Below are positions 35,221 to 45,519 of a stretch of DNA of 64,000 nt, piece after piece. Source of the stretch: Segatella paludivivens DSM 17968 = JCM 13650 (GTDB lineage: Bacteria > Bacteroidota > Bacteroidia > Bacteroidales > Bacteroidaceae); contig NZ_KB890629.1 of assembly GCF_000373185.1 (NCBI RefSeq), positions 46,806 to 110,805 of the forward strand, read 5' to 3'. The translations under genes were made by a program, and so were the position numbers. The notes beneath the pieces were generated by a model that saw only the letters and a program-made list of their open reading frames with translations, searched no databases and was not told the DNA's origin. How positions within the stretch are numbered: position 1 is the first letter of the stretch; each line of letters begins with the position of its first letter.

Positions 35221-36552
35221 TTATAAATTTCTTACCAAATTCTTGAATTGTTCTCCGCGGTCTTCCATGTTCTTAAACAAATCAAAGCTTGCACAGCATG
35301 GACTTAAAAGAACTGTATCTCCTGACTTAGCCATCTCATAGCATGCTGCAACGCAATCTTTCATGTTGTGAGTATCCTTCACAGGTATTCCTAATGAGTC
35401 AAAATTATCATGCAGTTTTTTGTTGTCAGCGCCAAGATATACGAGCCCTACGCATTTCTCTTTAACCAAGTCCTTGATTTGGTTATAGTCGTTGCCTTTG
35501 TCTTTACCGCCAAGGATGAGAATGGTTGGAGTTTTCATACTTTCAAGAGCATACCAGCATGCGTCTACGTTTGTTGCTTTAGAGTCGTTAATATACATAA
35601 CACCCCTAACTTTACAAACCTTTTCAAGACGATGCTCTACACCTTGGAAATTACCTAGACTCTTACGGATAACATCTTTCTTTATGCCCGCAATATTGGT
35701 TGCCAATCCAGCTGCAAGACTATTGTATATATTATGTTTGCCAGTGAGAGATAACTCTTCTTGCTCCATATTGAATGGTATTGGATATTCCAATTTATAT
35801 TCGCCATCTTCTATGTAACCGATAGAGCCCTTTTCTTTAATCTCAGAGAAAGGACATGCCACAGACTTAATCTGGAACTTTTCAAGCTCTTTTTTTATAG
35901 TTGGATCATCATTCCAATATATGAAACTATCTTCGGCAGTCTGATTCTGTATGATTCGCATCTTTGCATCAGCATAGTTCTCAAACTTATTGTCGTATCG
36001 ATCCAGATGGTCTGGAGTTATATTAAGTAGAATAGCAATATTTGCACGGAAATTATACATATTATCAAGTTGGAAACTACTCAACTCAATGATATAATAT
36101 TGGTGTGGATCTTCTGCTACTTGTAGTGCCAAACTCTTGCCAATGTTACCAGCCAATCCTACATCATATCCAGCTTCTTTAAATATATGGTATATTAGTG
36201 AAGTTGTTGTAGTTTTCCCATTACTCCCAGTAATACATACCATTTTAGATTTTGTATATCTGCCAGCAAATTCGATTTCGCTTATAATATCAATACCTTT
36301 GGCAATGACTTTCTTAATCATTGGCGCCTCGTTAGGTATGCCGGGACTCTTTATAATCTCGTCAGCATTTAGAATCTTTTCCTCTGTGTGTTGACCTTCT
36401 TCCCAATCAATACCATGAGCATCAAGTAAATTTTTGTATTTATCCTTGATAGCAGACATATCGGAAACGAATACGTCAAAACCTTCTTTTTTTGCCAAAA
36501 CGGCAGCTCCGGCACCGCTCTCGCCGGCTCCAAGTATTACTATTCTACTCAT
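35221..36552 (-). CDS. murD: UDP-MurNAc-L-alanine--D-glutamate ligase
   Basis: MurD adds D-glutamate to UDP-MurNAc-L-Ala. The 443-residue protein shows the N-terminal IVILGAGESGAGAAVLAK, the ATP loop CITGSNGKTTTTSLIYHI near residue 108, NITPDHLDRYD, and the C-terminal INDSKATNVDA and LSPCCASFDLF typical of MurD. It begins 5 bp after mraY. Confidence 0.97.
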   Translation of the reverse strand: MSRIVILGAGESGAGAAVLAKKEGFDVFVSDMSAIKDKYKNLLDAHGIDWEEGQHTEEKILNADEIIKSPGIPNEAPMIKKVIAKGIDIISEIEFAGRYTKSKMVCITGSNGKTTTTSLIYHIFKEAGYDVGLAGNIGKSLALQVAEDPHQYYIIELSSFQLDNMYNFRANIAILLNITPDHLDRYDNKFENYADAKMRIIQNQTAEDSFIYWNDDPTIKKELEKFQIKSVACPFSEIKEKGSIGYIEDGEYKLEYPIPFNMEQEELSLTGKHNIYNSLAAGLATNIAGIKKDVIRKSLGNFQGVEHRLEKVCKVRGVMYINDSKATNVDACWYALESMKTPTILILGGKDKGNDYNQIKDLVKEKCVGLVYLGADNKKLHDNFDSLGIPVKDTHNMKDCVAACYEMAKSGDTVLLSPCCASFDLFKNMEDRGEQFKNLVRNL

Positions 36553-36557
36553 TTTCC

Positions 36558-37826
36558 TTATCTTATCTTAAGGGTTATTATTGTAAGCGCTGCGAGGATG
36601 ATAGTAATTATCCAGAAGCGTATTGTTATTTTTGATTCATGTTTGGCACCATGAGGTACTTTTATAAGATATTTACAATCAGCATCCAGTTGATCGTCAG
36701 TGACTCTGAAATTATCATGTATAGGGGTTCGCTTAAACACACGTTGTTTTATACCCTTACGCTTACCCAACTTATAATAGTATACCTGAATAATTACACT
36801 AAGACTTTCCACGAAGAATATGCCGCAAAGTATTGGCAAAAGTAATTCCTTATGAATTATTATAGCACTTACTGCGATTATTCCTCCGATAGTAAGCGAG
36901 CCTGTATCTCCCATGAACACTTGTGCTGGATATGAATTGTACCATAGAAATCCAATTAATGCTCCAACGAAGGCACACATGAATACTACAAGTTCCTCTG
37001 ATCCTGGAATATACATAATGTTCAGGTATGCCGCAAATTGTATATGACTGCTCACGTATGCCAATATACCGATAGCCACGCCTATTATGGCCGAATTGCC
37101 TGCACACATGCCATCCATTCCGTCATTGAGATTTGCACCATTGCTGACAGCTGTAACTACTACAATTGTCATAATGACAAAAAGTATCCAACCGGCGGCA
37201 ACTTTGTGTTTACCACAAAAACTCATTATATCACTATAATTTAGATTGTGTTCCTTTACAAACGGAATCGTTGTCTTTAGTGACTTATGGGCTTCTGAAA
37301 GATGCTTTACTACTGTTTCTTGTCCTTGGCGTTCAATAGCAATATTTTCATTCATTTTCACGTCAGGTGACATCCACAGTACAAGACCAACAATGAGTCC
37401 TATTCCTACTTGACCGACAATCTTGTATTTGCCCTTAAGCCCCTCTTTGTCACGGCGAAATATCTTAATATAATCATCCATGCCTCCAAGGAAGCCCAAC
37501 CATAAGGTCGTGATAATCATAAGAATAAGATAGATGTTGCGAAGACGTCCTAAAAGTAATACAGGAACTAGTATAGAAAGAATAATGATTATTCCTCCCA
37601 TTGACGGTACACCTATTTTCTTTACTCCAAACGGGTCAATTGTTGAATCACGTTGAGTCTCAGTAATCTGTTTGCTTTTTAGATATTTGATAAATTTCTC
37701 TCCAAACCATGCTGATATGGCTAGTGAGAGAATAAGAGCCAATAATGCGCGGAATGATATGTATCCCCACATATGTGAACCGCTTATTCCGTATTGTTCT
37801 AAAAATCTGAAAAGATAGTATAACAT
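36558..37826 (-). CDS. mraY: Phospho-MurNAc-pentapeptide transferase MraY, with a loop insert
   Basis: MraY joins UDP-MurNAc-pentapeptide to undecaprenyl phosphate to give lipid I. The 422-residue membrane protein has the catalytic aspartates in GGMDDYIKIF and NLNDGMDGM, and the C-terminal HHHE-like segment FKRTPIHDNF. It is about 60 residues longer than E. coli MraY. The extra part is a hydrophilic loop at about residues 155-215 (for example RQGQETVVKHLSEAHKSLKT), probably an extracytoplasmic insert common in Bacteroidota. Confidence 0.96.
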   Translation of the reverse strand: MLYYLFRFLEQYGISGSHMWGYISFRALLALILSLAISAWFGEKFIKYLKSKQITETQRDSTIDPFGVKKIGVPSMGGIIIILSILVPVLLLGRLRNIYLILMIITTLWLGFLGGMDDYIKIFRRDKEGLKGKYKIVGQVGIGLIVGLVLWMSPDVKMNENIAIERQGQETVVKHLSEAHKSLKTTIPFVKEHNLNYSDIMSFCGKHKVAAGWILFVIMTIVVVTAVSNGANLNDGMDGMCAGNSAIIGVAIGILAYVSSHIQFAAYLNIMYIPGSEELVVFMCAFVGALIGFLWYNSYPAQVFMGDTGSLTIGGIIAVSAIIIHKELLLPILCGIFFVESLSVIIQVYYYKLGKRKGIKQRVFKRTPIHDNFRVTDDQLDADCKYLIKVPHGAKHESKITIRFWIITIILAALTIITLKIR

Positions 37827-37858
37827 GTTGTTATGTTAATTATTTGTAGTATATATAT

Positions 37859-39316
37859 TTATTTATCAACATCGAAGATGTCATGTAACACTTCTTTGTC
37901 ATCAAAGTGATGCTTTACGCCTTTAATCTCCTGATAGTCTTCATGTCCCTTGCCGGCTACGAGTATTACGTCCCCTTTATTAGCAAGCATGCATGCTGTT
38001 CGTATTGCTTCCTTACGGTCAACTATCGTCAAGACTTTTTTCATCTGTGTTGCATTGAGTCCGGCAAGCATATCATTAATAATGTCCTGTGGCTCTTCAA
38101 AACGTGGGTTATCGCTAGTGATAATAACTTTATCACTTTGCTTTACGGCTTCTTGTGCCATTAAAGGACGTTTGCCTTTATCACGATTTCCTCCTGCACC
38201 GCAAACTGTAATAACATTGCCCTTTCCGTTAAGAACTTCATGTATAGCATTGAGTACATTCTCAAGTGCATCTGGTGTGTGTGCATAATCAACGACAGCC
38301 GTGTAACCTTCTGGTGAATGAATTGGCTCCAAACGCCCGCTCACACTATTTAAAGTGCTAAGTATCAATAATATATCTTCAGGTTTTTTGCCTAACATGA
38401 TTGCTGCACCATATACTGCAAGCAGATTGCTTACGTTGAACTTGCCGATGAATTGTACTCCAACTTCATGATTGTCAATATCAAGATACATACCCTCGAA
38501 ATGGCATTCGATAATTCTTGCGCGGAAGTCTGCCATTGCACGTATAGAATAGGTCTTAACAGTAGCTTTGGTATTCTGCACCATTATCATTCCATTCTTA
38601 TCGTCTGCATTAGTTATAGCGAAAGCATCCTTTGGTAGTCCATCAAAGAAAGCTTTTTTTGCATCACGATAGTTTTCGAATGTCTTGTGATAGTCAAGAT
38701 GGTCGCGAGTAAGATTTGTAAAAAGTCCACCAACAAACTTCAGACCACCGATGCGTTTTTGATGTATAGCGTGACTAGAGCACTCCATGAATGCATATTC
38801 ACATCCAGCAGCAACCATTTTTGAAAGAAGTTCGTTTAATTCAATAGGATCAGGAGTTGTATGGTCTGCGGCTATTGCTTCACCATCAATATAATTACAT
38901 ACAGTAGACAAAAGTCCTACCTTGTGTCCAAATTTCCTGAACATATTATATAATAAGGTAGCGATTGTTGTTTTTCCGTTAGTACCTGTTACACCTACAA
39001 GTTTTAGTTTTTTTGTAGGATCACCATAGAAAATAGTAGCAGCTTTACCTACAGCATCCTCTGTAGATTCAACTTGTATATAAGTAACGCCTTCTACTAT
39101 TTCTTTCGGTAAGTCTTCACAGAGTATAGATTTTGCTCCGAGTTCTATTGCCTTAGAAATAAATTTGTGTCCGTCAACTTGTGTACCCTTCATGGCGATA
39201 AACAAGTGACCGTTTTGGATTCTGCGTGAATCGATGTTCACGCCTGTAACCTCTACTTCTGCATCCCCGATGACTTTCAACGGTTGGATGTTTTTGAGAA
39301 CTTCGTTTAGTTTCAT
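37859..39316 (-). CDS. murE: UDP-MurNAc-tripeptide ligase, meso-diaminopimelate type
   Basis: MurE adds the third amino acid of the stem peptide. The 485-residue protein has the ATP loop [17 protein letters not shown], the carbamylated-lysine region, and the specificity motif DNPR in [15 protein letters not shown] is typical of meso-diaminopimelate ligases rather than lysine ones. I start it at the ATG at 39316 ([13 protein letters not shown]), the usual MurE opening and 23 bp after ftsI. The longer frame from 39361 would overlap ftsI and adds a basic non-family extension. Confidence 0.95.
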   Translation of the reverse strand: MKLNEVLKNIQPLKVIGDAEVEVTGVNIDSRRIQNGHLFIAMKGTQVDGHKFISKAIELGAKSILCEDLPKEIVEGVTYIQVESTEDAVGKAATIFYGDPTKKLKLVGVTGTNGKTTIATLLYNMFRKFGHKVGLLSTVCNYIDGEAIAADHTTPDPIELNELLSKMVAAGCEYAFMECSSHAIHQKRIGGLKFVGGLFTNLTRDHLDYHKTFENYRDAKKAFFDGLPKDAFAITNADDKNGMIMVQNTKATVKTYSIRAMADFRARIIECHFEGMYLDIDNHEVGVQFIGKFNVSNLLAVYGAAIMLGKKPEDILLILSTLNSVSGRLEPIHSPEGYTAVVDYAHTPDALENVLNAIHEVLNGKGNVITVCGAGGNRDKGKRPLMAQEAVKQSDKVIITSDNPRFEEPQDIINDMLAGLNATQMKKVLTIVDRKEAIRTACMLANKGDVILVAGKGHEDYQEIKGVKHHFDDKEVLHDIFDVDK

Positions 39317-39339
39317 ATTTGTTTTGTATCTATATTTTC

Positions 39340-41496
39340 TTATTTTAGGGAGATTTGGCATCTTTCACCTTTCTTTATAAAGTGCCCTGGCTCCAAACTC
39401 TGCTTTATTACCTTTCCTCTTCCTATAACCGTTACTTTAACACCACGGCTTTCTAAAAGATATACAGCATCTCTCGCACCCATACCAGTGACATCTGGTA
39501 CATATCTGCAACTTTGTATTTTCTTGCGCTCTAGAGAAACGCTTCTGTTTCCCTTTTTCTCAGCACATCCCCATATTGGATTCCCTTCGGTGTAACTACC
39601 TCCCCATGACTTGTTGGTACTTATTCCTAGATGGGATAGCACATAGTCTGCTGCGAGAATATTACCGTTCTTTACATCAGGGACTAAAACTGATGTAGAA
39701 TCGCGTGCATCTGAAACATCCAGTTTAAGGCTCTGTGCCATTATTCCTTCTGCAATATCATGGAATACGACTCCACTCATACCGCCACCGCTTGCAGGTA
39801 GTCCCGATTTCTGAATGCAGACGATGCAACTGTAACGTGGTGCATCTGCTGGGAAATATCCTGCGAAACTAAGCAAATAGTTTGTTCCTCCGTTCTTGTA
39901 TCCTGCAGTACCCTTTGACATTTGAGCAGTACCAGTTTTACCTGCTACCTTGAATGACTTAGATCCTGCTTTTTTACCAAGTCCTTGACTGACGACGTGT
40001 TCAAGAATAGTCTGTAATTCGTGCAGTGTGCTTTCTTTACAGATGCTCTCTCTCATCACTTCAGGTGGAAAGTCCATTATGACTTCTCCATTCTTTATGA
40101 CCTGTTTAACAAAGCGAGGTCGCATCATTTTTCCGTTATTCGCTATGGCATTATAGAATGTGAGAGTTGAAATCGGTGGTACCTGACTCTCGTATCCAAT
40201 ACTCATCCAAGGAAGTGCTGTTCTACTCCAGTTCACCCATTCTCCGTGACGGTTCTTCCTTGGCATACGTATACGCGCAGGGCATGATCCGACAAGTGGT
40301 ATTTGAAGATTATCAGCAATTCCAGTGCGGTATAAACCACGAACGAATTTATCTGGATCGTTGCGATAATGATCGTCTATGATACGGCTCACACCTATGT
40401 TGGAACTCATCATAAGAGTTTTTGGCAATGTCAGTAGACCGTAACCACCTCCTCGCCAGTTGTGGTCTTTCATTTCTTTACCATACATTGGCCAAACACC
40501 ACATCCTGTTTCTACTTGATATGAAGTGTCAACGACACCATCGTCAAGAGCAACCATAATAGATGCTGTTTTGAAAACGGATCCTGGTTCCAAAAGATCG
40601 CTTACAGCATGGTTGTGTATTTCTCGATATTGGTCGTCAACACATTTCTCCATGTTGACGATAGCTTTTACATCTCCTGTAGTAACATCCATTACTATGG
40701 CTACACCAACATTTCCGTTTATTAGTTTAAGCTCGTTTATCAATGAACGCTCTGCAAGGTCTTGCATGCCCACATCAATAGTTGTTACAATATCAGCTCC
40801 GTCAATAGGAGGAGTGTCCATGATGTCAAGGAATTTGTTTAGCACCTTTCTGCGGTGTATGATGCCGTTTGTTCCTCTTAAGATAGAATCATATGATAAT
40901 TCTAATCCAAAGCGAGCTGTATCTTTAGCTCCAAACATAGCTCCGATTGTACGACCAGCAAGTGAACCGTAACTGCGCTTCCTCGCATTGTATTCTTCTA
41001 CATGAAATCCACTTTTGTATGATGACAGTTTGAAGATAGGCAACGCCTTTACCTCAGTATACGTATTATAGTCTACACGGCTATTCCATATAGGCCAGTT
41101 TCTACTTTGCTTTTTGCGCCCTAGATTTAAATCCCTTTTAAATGCTGCTGCTGTCTTCTCAGGAAAAATTTTATTTAGTCCACGACAAACAGAATCAACT
41201 TTTGCATCCCAAAGAGAATCTTTCTTTGCTTCACGTATTGCCTTAAAGTCAACGAAAAGTTTGAACTCAGGAAGTGAACTGGCCATTAGTTGACCGTCGC
41301 AACTGAGAATATTGCCACGTATTGGTTTTACACTGACGCTATCTTTCTTGACGCGGTCAGCCACTTTTGCCCAGTAATCATGCTTGGCGGTCATTGTATA
41401 TAGTGTCTTCCCGAGTACAAAAACAGCAACCAACGTCATTATGATGGCGATGGCACTGTATCTTGGCATAACTTTATTACAATCAAATTTGCTCAT
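39340..41496 (-). CDS. ftsI: Septal transpeptidase FtsI (PBP) with C-terminal PASTA domain
   Basis: This class B penicillin-binding protein cross-links septal peptidoglycan. The 718-residue protein has one N-terminal membrane helix ([17 protein letters not shown]) and a dimerisation domain. The transpeptidase domain has Ser306 in [13 protein letters not shown] in MMSSNIG, and Lys520 in KTGTAQ. The last 60 residues form a PASTA domain ([20 protein letters not shown]), with a possible degenerate one before it. Its ATG overlaps the ftsL stop (ATGA), which couples their translation. Confidence 0.96.
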   Translation of the reverse strand: MSKFDCNKVMPRYSAIAIIMTLVAVFVLGKTLYTMTAKHDYWAKVADRVKKDSVSVKPIRGNILSCDGQLMASSLPEFKLFVDFKAIREAKKDSLWDAKVDSVCRGLNKIFPEKTAAAFKRDLNLGRKKQSRNWPIWNSRVDYNTYTEVKALPIFKLSSYKSGFHVEEYNARKRSYGSLAGRTIGAMFGAKDTARFGLELSYDSILRGTNGIIHRRKVLNKFLDIMDTPPIDGADIVTTIDVGMQDLAERSLINELKLINGNVGVAIVMDVTTGDVKAIVNMEKCVDDQYREIHNHAVSDLLEPGSVFKTASIMVALDDGVVDTSYQVETGCGVWPMYGKEMKDHNWRGGGYGLLTLPKTLMMSSNIGVSRIIDDHYRNDPDKFVRGLYRTGIADNLQIPLVGSCPARIRMPRKNRHGEWVNWSRTALPWMSIGYESQVPPISTLTFYNAIANNGKMMRPRFVKQVIKNGEVIMDFPPEVMRESICKESTLHELQTILEHVVSQGLGKKAGSKSFKVAGKTGTAQMSKGTAGYKNGGTNYLLSFAGYFPADAPRYSCIVCIQKSGLPASGGGMSGVVFHDIAEGIMAQSLKLDVSDARDSTSVLVPDVKNGNILAADYVLSHLGISTNKSWGGSYTEGNPIWGCAEKKGNRSVSLERKKIQSCRYVPDVTGMGARDAVYLLESRGVKVTVIGRGKVIKQSLEPGHFIKKGERCQISLK

Positions 41497-41975
41497 TCCT
41501 CTGGTACATTGATAATGTATGGTGGCTGGTTTGCAATCTTCAGCACGCTATCTTTGTTATTGTTTAGCATTTCAAGTACATGACTTTCTCTGCTTTTCTC
41601 TGTTAGCTGACTACTGCTAGAAAGTGCTTTATATTTCGCGTCTTGCAATTCTTCTTGCAGTTTGTCAATTTCTATGAGATCTTTTTGAACACTGTATCTG
41701 TTAGCAACATATACAATAAGAAACCCTGTTATTAGGAAGAATATTCCAATCTGTCGGCGTATGGTCTGGGTCGTTAGAATATCACCACCAAGAATTTTTC
41801 TAAGAGTAAAGTTTGAAGATAAAGGTTCTTCGCCTTCAATGGCTTGAATTTTGATAACTTCTTTTAGTGAAGGTATCTCTTCCATATCTCCTGTGGTAAC
41901 TTCGCTTTTGACGTCATAATTTGCCTCTTTGACATCCTTGCTCGTTTCCTGTTCCTTATTTTCTTTATCTTTCAT
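41493..41975 (-). CDS. ftsL: FtsL-like cell division protein
   Basis: The 160-residue protein has a hydrophilic, acidic N-terminus of about 85 residues. One membrane helix (IGIFFLITGFLIVYVANRY) and a short coiled coil follow (LIEIDKLQEELQDAKYKALS). This is FtsL topology; sequence is poorly conserved, so the call rests on shape and on its place between rsmH and ftsI. Both junctions are four-base ATGA overlaps, so rsmH, ftsL and ftsI are translated as a coupled set. The long cytoplasmic tail is typical of Bacteroidota versions. Confidence 0.82.
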   Translation of the reverse strand: MKDKENKEQETSKDVKEANYDVKSEVTTGDMEEIPSLKEVIKIQAIEGEEPLSSNFTLRKILGGDILTTQTIRRQIGIFFLITGFLIVYVANRYSVQKDLIEIDKLQEELQDAKYKALSSSSQLTEKSRESHVLEMLNNNKDSVLKIANQPPYIINVPEE

Positions 41976-42934
41976 CTCTTTTCTGCTATTCTAAGTTTTG
42001 CACTTCTACTCCTGGGATTCTTAAGTTGTTCTTCTTCGTCAGGTATTATTACCTTGTTGTTTATCAACTTAAAAGGAGTTTCAATACGTCCGAAGAAGTC
42101 TTGCTTCATCTTACCCTCTGCATTACCCGTTTTCATGATATTTTTCACTATACGGTCTTCAAGAGAATGATATGTTATAACACTGAGTCTTCCTCCTTTT
42201 TCAAGAAGCTCTGTTGCTGATAGTAGCATTTCTTTAAGAGCATCCATTTCATGGTTTACTTCTATTCTTAATGCTTGAAACAGCTTTGCCATATCTTTTT
42301 TTTCACGTTCTCGCTTAAATAGAGGCTCTACTGCCTTTATAAAATCTTGTGTAGTTTCAATCTTCTTTACGTCTCTGGCTTTGATGATAGCAGCTGCTAT
42401 GCGACGTGAATTTTTTAGTTCACCATATAGGTAGAAAATGTCAGCCAAAGCCTCTTCTTCGTATTCGTTTACTATATCTGCAGCCGTCATTCCTGCTCGC
42501 TTGTTCATTCTCATGTCAAGCGGCGCGTCAAAGCGAAATGAAAACCCACGTGTCTCGTCATCAAAGTGGTGACTTGAAACGCCAAGGTCGGCTAGTAATC
42601 CGTCAATATGATCTATATTGTAATAACGCATCCAGTTTTTCAAATAACGGAAGTTGCTTCTTACAAAAGTAAGTCCGCAATTGTTTTCTGTACCTGCTAT
42701 ACCGCTATCATTGCTTGCTTCTGCAATAATGTTGTTTACATTTTTTTCTGCATCCTCGTCTTGATCAAAACTGTAAAGGTGTCCATTGCCGTTAATTCTT
42801 TTAAGTATTTCGCGAGAGTGTCCTCCGCCACCAAAAGTTACGTCAATATAGATACCTCCGGGTTTGATGTCTAAGCCGTCTATACTTTGTTTAAGAAGTA
42901 CGGGTACATGATATGTTTCTGCTATTTTTACCAT
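41972..42934 (-). CDS. rsmH: 16S rRNA m4C1402 N4-methyltransferase RsmH (MraW)
   Basis: RsmH methylates N4 of C1402 in 16S rRNA in the decoding centre. The 320-residue protein has the family opening YHVPVLLKQSIDGL, the AdoMet loop IDVTFGGGGHSREIL, DLGVSSHHFDDETRGFSFR, and the C-terminal VITYHSLEDRIVK. It is the second gene of the dcw cluster, 27 bp after mraZ. Confidence 0.97.
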   Translation of the reverse strand: MVKIAETYHVPVLLKQSIDGLDIKPGGIYIDVTFGGGGHSREILKRINGNGHLYSFDQDEDAEKNVNNIIAEASNDSGIAGTENNCGLTFVRSNFRYLKNWMRYYNIDHIDGLLADLGVSSHHFDDETRGFSFRFDAPLDMRMNKRAGMTAADIVNEYEEEALADIFYLYGELKNSRRIAAAIIKARDVKKIETTQDFIKAVEPLFKREREKKDMAKLFQALRIEVNHEMDALKEMLLSATELLEKGGRLSVITYHSLEDRIVKNIMKTGNAEGKMKQDFFGRIETPFKLINNKVIIPDEEEQLKNPRSRSAKLRIAEKR

Positions 42935-42961
42935 ATTTGGTGAGATGTCTTTACTGTAAAA

Positions 42962-43414
42962 CTAAATGTCCTTGTTGCTCATAATCCCCTGCAACGTTTT
43001 GCTGAATTCTTCAGGTTGGAAATCAGGGTTGTCACAGTTGCTCTTACTCCAGATTTCAATGGTGTCATCTACGCCTTTGAACATAATATCTTGTTCTATG
43101 TTTACCATTTTCAAATATCTTTTTGGAATAAGAAAACGTCCGTTGCTGTCTAATGCAATAAATTCTGCATCTGATACAAATTGGCGAAACACTTGCCATT
43201 CCTGTCTATCCCATCTGTTAAGTCGGTTACGTAAAGAATTGAGTTGCTCATTCCAAACAGATTCTGGATATAATACGAGGCATTTTTCGAATACGTCTTT
43301 TCTTAGTATCAGCTTCTCCTCGCCAGATGCTTGTAGCACCTTGCGGAATATAACTGGTAAAAAGGCTCGGCCTTTTGCATCAGCTTTGGCTTCTATATTT
43401 CCTAAAAAACGCAT
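42962..43414 (-). CDS. mraZ: Transcription regulator MraZ
   Basis: MraZ is an AbrB-fold DNA-binding protein that forms rings and controls its own dcw operon. The 150-residue protein has the two SpoVT/AbrB-like repeats, each with the conserved DAKGR or DSNGR signature (KADAKGRAFLPVIFRK and ALDSNGRFLIPKRY). It is the first gene of the cluster. Three GTGGC/G repeats spaced as in known MraZ boxes lie directly upstream, which supports autoregulation. Confidence 0.96.
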   Translation of the reverse strand: MRFLGNIEAKADAKGRAFLPVIFRKVLQASGEEKLILRKDVFEKCLVLYPESVWNEQLNSLRNRLNRWDRQEWQVFRQFVSDAEFIALDSNGRFLIPKRYLKMVNIEQDIMFKGVDDTIEIWSKSNCDNPDFQPEEFSKTLQGIMSNKDI

Positions 43415-43444
43415 ACGTACATATTATATAGAGATTTCCGCCGT

Positions 43445-43487
43445 CAAAGTTACATAAAATTCCCCACACTTCGCCACTTTTCGCCAC
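43445..43487 (-). promoter_or_regulatory. dcw promoter with three MraZ boxes
   Basis: On the minus strand GTGGC, GTGGC and GTGGG begin 10 bp apart at 43487, 43477 and 43467, each separated by five bases. This matches the GTGGG-N5 repeats known for E. coli MraZ. A -7 box TAACTTTG lies at 43452-43445, predicting a leader of about 27 nt. The boxes cover positions near -23 to -47 and replace the usual TTTG at -33. Confidence 0.8.
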
Positions 43488-43644
43488 AAAATTTATTTTT
43501 TATATAAAAATAGCAAAATAATTAGATTTGGTATGATTAAATAAATGACGTATTTTATTTCGTACGTGTCAAGCTAAATGTTTCAAAAACGTGAAAAAAT
43601 GAATATTTTTAAGTCAAAAAGTAACGTTTTAAAAAAACTTATGT

Positions 43645-43652
43645 TATTTTTG
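43645..43652 (+). promoter_or_regulatory. -7 box of the acyltransferase operon
   Basis: TATTTTTG matches the consensus and ends two bases before an in-frame ATG at 43655, so that codon would lie upstream of the transcript. The ATG at 43676 is therefore chosen as start. Confidence 0.6.
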
Positions 43653-43675
43653 CAATGTGTAAGCATTTTAACAAC

Positions 43676-44503
43676 ATGGATAAAGCGATAGAGAAAACAA
43701 TAGATATTGATGGAATTCTAAAAAGTAAGATTGGTAGCAAGGTTAAATATGTACCTCGTTTTGCTATATCTTGGCTAAAGAGGATTGTTCATGAGGATGA
43801 GGTAAATCGTTTTTTGTGGAAGAGTCATGATCTTTGTGGAACGGAATGGCTGACAGAGTGTGTACATTATCTTGATATGACGTTGGAAATTGTAGGATTA
43901 GAAAATCTTCCGGACAAGTCTGACGGCAAATTATACACATTTGTCTCTAATCATCCTCTGGGTGGTGCAGATGGAGTCGCTCTAGGTTCTATTATCGGGA
44001 AGCATTATGATGGTAATTTTAGATATTTAATTAACGATTTGTTGTTGAATCTGCCAGGTATACGCCCTGTGAGTATTGGCATTAATAAGACTGGTAGTCT
44101 AAGTCGCAAGTTCCCACAGATGGTTGAGGCTGGATTTCAAAGCGATAACCATATGCTGATGTTTCCTGCAGGAATATGTAGTCGTAAAATAAATGGAAAA
44201 ATACACGATGTGCCATGGACGAAAACATTTATATCAAAAAGCATTGAGTATAAGCGGGATGTTGTGCCAATTCATTTTGGTGGACAGAATTCAGACAAGT
44301 TTTATCGCATAGCTAATCTTTGTAAGGCTCTTCATTTAAAATTCAATGTTGCAATGCTTTTCCTTGTAGATGAAATGTATAAGAATGTTCACAAAACGTT
44401 TCGCGTTTCTATAGGGAAGCCAATTCCATGGCAAACATTCGATAAGAGCAAAACTCATAAAGAGTGGGCACGCGTTGTCGAGGATGAAGTCTATAAATTA
44501 TAA
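43676..44503 (+). CDS. glsA: PlsC-like O-acyltransferase (probable glycine-lipid GlsA)
   Basis: The 275-residue protein belongs to the lysophosphatidic-acid acyltransferase superfamily. Its catalytic segment SNHPLGGADG has His and Asp separated by five residues instead of the usual four. FPAGICSRK is the phosphate-binding block. It is followed after 20 bp by a hemolysin-type GNAT acyltransferase. In Bacteroides thetaiotaomicron an O-acyltransferase and an N-acyltransferase gene pair (glsA, glsB) make glycine lipids, and this pair looks equivalent. Function is inferred from that match. The start at 43676 is set by the promoter box. Confidence 0.72.
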   Translation: MDKAIEKTIDIDGILKSKIGSKVKYVPRFAISWLKRIVHEDEVNRFLWKSHDLCGTEWLTECVHYLDMTLEIVGLENLPDKSDGKLYTFVSNHPLGGADGVALGSIIGKHYDGNFRYLINDLLLNLPGIRPVSIGINKTGSLSRKFPQMVEAGFQSDNHMLMFPAGICSRKINGKIHDVPWTKTFISKSIEYKRDVVPIHFGGQNSDKFYRIANLCKALHLKFNVAMLFLVDEMYKNVHKTFRVSIGKPIPWQTFDKSKTHKEWARVVEDEVYKL

Positions 44504-44523
44504 GAAATATACATAAAGGATAT

Positions 44524-45519
44524 ATGGAAGAAGAGATAATCCAACCTGTTGATAAAAGTTTACTAAAAAGTGAACTAACTCCTGAACGTCAGCTTAGAAT
44601 GACCAATAAAAGCAATAATGAAATTTATGTCGTTACAGCTCATCAAGCACCTAACGTAATGAAGGAGATTGGTCGTCTGCGTGAAATAGCTTTTCGTACA
44701 GCAGGAGGTGGCACAGGGAAATCAATGGATATAGATGAGTTTGATACGATGGCTAACTGTTGTAAACAACTTGTCGTATGGAATCCTGAAGCAGAGGAAA
44801 TAATTGGTGGTTATAGGTATCTCTTTGGATCTGATTGGGATATTGATGATAATGGACAACCGATTCTTGCCACAAGTCATATGTTTCATTTCTCGGACAA
44901 ATTTATGAAAGACTATGCACCTTATACTGTAGAATTAGGACGTAGTTTCGTTTCTTTGGAATATCAAAATATCAGAAAAAATTCAAAGAGTATTTTTGCT
45001 CTCGATAATCTTTGGGATGGTCTTGGCGCACTTACGGTAATTAATCCAAATTGCAGATATTTCTTTGGAAAGATGACAATGTATCCTTCTTATATTCGTA
45101 AGGGACGCGATATGATTCTTTATTTTCTTAAAAAGCATTTCGACGATAAGGATAGACTTATAATACCGATAAAACCGTTGAAAATTGAAACTGAAGAATC
45201 AGAATTAGCAAAGATTTTCAATAAAGATACTTTCAAAGAAGATTACCGTATATTGAACAAGGAAATAAGAGAACTGGGTTATAATATTCCGCCTCTTGTA
45301 AATGCATATATGAGTTTGAGCCCAACGATGAAACTCTTTGGAACAGCAATCAACTATGGTTTTGGAGATGTAGAGGAAACTGGTATTCTTATTGCAGTGG
45401 ATGAGATATTGGAAGAAAAGCGAGTTCGTCATATAGATAGTTTTATTAAAGAGCATCCTGAGGCACTTCAAATCACAAGTGGCGCAAATAATCTTATCTA
45501 TAAAGAGGAAGATAAATAG
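44524..45519 (+). CDS. glsB: Hemolysin-type GNAT N-acyltransferase (probable glycine-lipid GlsB)
   Basis: The 331-residue protein has the hemolysin/OlsB-like acyltransferase fold. Markers are REIAFRTAGGGTGKSMDIDEFD near residue 60-80, EEIIGGYRYLFG, and ELGRSFVSLEYQ. Related enzymes N-acylate glycine or ornithine with a 3-hydroxy fatty acid, the first step of aminolipid synthesis; the partner gene would then add the second acyl chain. The pair is a self-contained operon. GNAT enzymes of this type are sometimes misnamed hemolysins. Confidence 0.75.
   Translation: MEEEIIQPVDKSLLKSELTPERQLRMTNKSNNEIYVVTAHQAPNVMKEIGRLREIAFRTAGGGTGKSMDIDEFDTMANCCKQLVVWNPEAEEIIGGYRYLFGSDWDIDDNGQPILATSHMFHFSDKFMKDYAPYTVELGRSFVSLEYQNIRKNSKSIFALDNLWDGLGALTVINPNCRYFFGKMTMYPSYIRKGRDMILYFLKKHFDDKDRLIIPIKPLKIETEESELAKIFNKDTFKEDYRILNKEIRELGYNIPPLVNAYMSLSPTMKLFGTAINYGFGDVEETGILIAVDEILEEKRVRHIDSFIKEHPEALQITSGANNLIYKEEDK

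Noticed and set aside
43655..43675. Seven-residue extension of the PlsC-like gene
   Set aside because: Its ATG lies two bases past the -7 box, upstream of any expected transcript start.
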